Shown in pieces: positions 4,532 through 5,893 of a stretch of DNA of 5,893 bases. The DNA is from an uncultured Phaeodactylibacter sp. (GTDB lineage: Bacteria > Bacteroidota > Bacteroidia > Chitinophagales > Saprospiraceae). The stretch is taken from the NCBI GenBank assembly GCA_913062745.1, contig CAJXXJ010000266.1, positions 1 through 5,893 of the forward strand, written 5' to 3'. Both the position numbers and the translations under genes were made by a program. The first letter of the stretch is position 1, and the number at the start of each line of letters is the position of its first letter. The notes beneath the pieces are model-generated. The model was given only the letters and a program-made list of their open reading frames with translations, made no database searches and was not told where the DNA came from.

Positions 4532-5893
4532 ATGAGCAAGCGCACGGAAGTAAAAACGATTCTTGAAGAATATGAAGGCCTGATCGGCCAGGAACTGACA
4601 GTCATGGGCTGGGTACGGGCCTTCCGTTCCAACCGATTTGTCGCCCTGAACGACGGCACGAGCATGAACACCCTGCAGGTAGTTGTGGATTTTGAGCAGC
4701 TCGATGAAGAAGTGCTGAAGCAAATTTCCTTCCACGCCTGCATCAAAGCCACCGGCAAGCTGGTGGAATCGCAGGGCGCCGGGCAGGATGTGGAACTGCT
4801 GGCAGACAAGGTGGAAATTCTGGGCGCGACCAACCTGGAGGAATACCCGCTGCAGCCTAAGCAGCAAAGCATGGAGTTCCTGCGGGAAAAAGCGCACTTC
4901 CGCATGCGCACCAACACCTTCAGCGCGGTTTTCCGTATCCGCCACGGCATTGCTTACGCTATCCATAAGTACTACAATGACCATGGCTACTTCTACATGC
5001 ATACGCCCATCATCACGGGCAGCGATGCAGAGGGCGCCGGCGAAATGTTTCGGGTCACTAACCTCGACCTCGACAAGCTGCCCCGTACGGAGGAAGGTGG
5101 CATTGACTTCAAACAGGACTTCTTTGAGAAACCAACCAACCTGACTGTTTCCGGGCAGTTGCAGGCAGAAATTGGTGCACTGGCACTTGGCAAGGTCTAT
5201 ACCTTCGGCCCAACCTTCCGGGCAGAAAATTCCAATACCTCCCGCCACCTGGCCGAATTCTGGATGATCGAGCCGGAAGTGGCGTTCTACGACATCCACG
5301 ACAACATGGACCTGGCGGAGGATTTCTGCAAGTACCTGATCAACTACATCCTGGAGCACTACACTGCCGAGCTGGAGTTCCTGGACCAACGCATTCAGAA
5401 GCTGGAGCAGAACATGCCCAAAAACGAACGCCGCAACATGGGCCTCATTGAAACCCTCCGCTTTGTGGTCGATAACGAATTTGAACGCATTACCTACACC
5501 GATGCCGTCAACCTGCTGCGCAACTCCAAACCGTACAAGAAGGGTAAATTCCAGTACGATGTGGAGTGGGGCAAAGACCTGCAGGCTGAGCACGAGCGCT
5601 ACCTGGTAGAAAAAGAATTTAATTGCCCGGTTATCATCACTGATTATCCAGCTTCATTCAAAGCTTTTTACATGCGTCAAAACGATGATGATAAAACTGT
5701 CGCTGCAATGGACGTTTTATTTCCGGGAATAGGGGAAATTGTTGGAGGTTCTCAACGTGAAGAACGCCTTGATGTATTGCTGGAAAAATGCAAAGCGTTC
5801 AACATTGATGAAGAAGAACTTTGGTGGTATTTAGAAACACGAAAATTTGGTTCAGTGCCGCATGCTGGTTTTGGACTTGGATTTGAACGAATG
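4532..5893 (+). CDS. asnS: Asparaginyl-tRNA synthetase (3' end cut by window)
   Basis: Charges tRNA(Asn) with asparagine using ATP; cytoplasmic class IIb homodimer. 454 codons are present and the C-terminus, about 20 residues by family length, is beyond the window. Residues 20-105 form the OB-fold anticodon-binding domain (MGWVRAFR at 25-32). The catalytic core shows motif 1 around GYFYMHTPIITGSDAEGAGE (152-171), motif 2 FRAENSNTSRHLAEFW (229-244, R230 and E232), the AsnRS-typical LTVSGQL (204-210), and GEIVGGSQREER (401-412) leading to motif 3 GFGLGFER (446-453, R453). The ATG at 4532 gives the usual N-terminal length. Codon use changes sharply at codon 359 (position 5606): GC at third positions is 78 of 99 codons before and 25 of 96 after, yet frame and homology run straight through. 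The gene is therefore probably functional but mosaic in origin, or the assembly is joined here. Confidence 0.95.
   Translation, partial: MSKRTEVKTILEEYEGLIGQELTVMGWVRAFRSNRFVALNDGTSMNTLQVVVDFEQLDEEVLKQISFHACIKATGKLVESQGAGQDVELLADKVEILGATNLEEYPLQPKQQSMEFLREKAHFRMRTNTFSAVFRIRHGIAYAIHKYYNDHGYFYMHTPIITGSDAEGAGEMFRVTNLDLDKLPRTEEGGIDFKQDFFEKPTNLTVSGQLQAEIGALALGKVYTFGPTFRAENSNTSRHLAEFWMIEPEVAFYDIHDNMDLAEDFCKYLINYILEHYTAELEFLDQRIQKLEQNMPKNERRNMGLIETLRFVVDNEFERITYTDAVNLLRNSKPYKKGKFQYDVEWGKDLQAEHERYLVEKEFNCPVIITDYPASFKAFYMRQNDDDKTVAAMDVLFPGIGEIVGGSQREERLDVLLEKCKAFNIDEEELWWYLETRKFGSVPHAGFGLGFERM

Noticed and set aside
4490..5593. Long (367-codon) open frame antisense to asnS
   Set aside because: It lies wholly opposite a confidently identified AsnRS and is an expected by-product of high GC3, which removes stops from this antisense frame. 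It ends close to the point where GC3 drops at 5606. Its translation resembles no known protein.

Overview
The window looks like a chromosomal segment from a member of the Bacteroidota, possibly a Saprospiria-like lineage. The reasons are a PorT-type outer-membrane beta-barrel protein, A-rich translation leaders with little or no Shine-Dalgarno sequence, a TAnnTTTG-like promoter box before asnS, and a TPR protein of a style common in that phylum. The lineage is inference from style; no search was run.

Layout. (1) Positions 1-594 contain no convincing gene but are rich in short inverted repeats, including two exact copies of the odd palindrome GACTTCGGAGAAGTC and a 12-bp bulged hairpin. (2) 595-966 (+) encodes a small helical protein of unknown function. 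(3) 1034-2785 (-) encodes a 583-residue TPR protein, and 2789-3448 (-) encodes a divergent leucyl/phenylalanyl-tRNA-protein transferase (Aat). They are 3 nt apart, so aat and the TPR gene are probably one operon with aat first. (4) 3449-3733 is a divergent intergenic region with a 9-bp perfect inverted repeat. (5) 3734-4381 (+) encodes a secreted outer-membrane beta-barrel protein. (6) 4532-5893 (+) is asnS, asparaginyl-tRNA synthetase, cut by the window end about 20 residues before its expected C-terminus.

How the genes relate. Two genes use aminoacyl-tRNA: asnS makes Asn-tRNA, and aat uses Leu/Phe-tRNA to tag protein N-termini for ClpS/ClpAP-type degradation. The TPR protein is probably a cytoplasmic scaffold, and its link to Aat rests only on operon position. 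The beta-barrel protein and the small helical protein have no visible functional tie to the others.

Most notable signals. First, a sharp change of codon composition inside asnS near position 5606: third-position GC falls from 79% (99 codons) to 26% (96 codons) with no break in frame or protein homology, which suggests intragenic recombination or a chimeric assembly. Second, the hairpin-rich noncoding region at the left edge. Third, an Aat in which several near-invariant motif positions are changed while the catalytic-type residues are kept. No CRISPR array, tRNA, rRNA, insertion sequence or recognisable defence system is visible.
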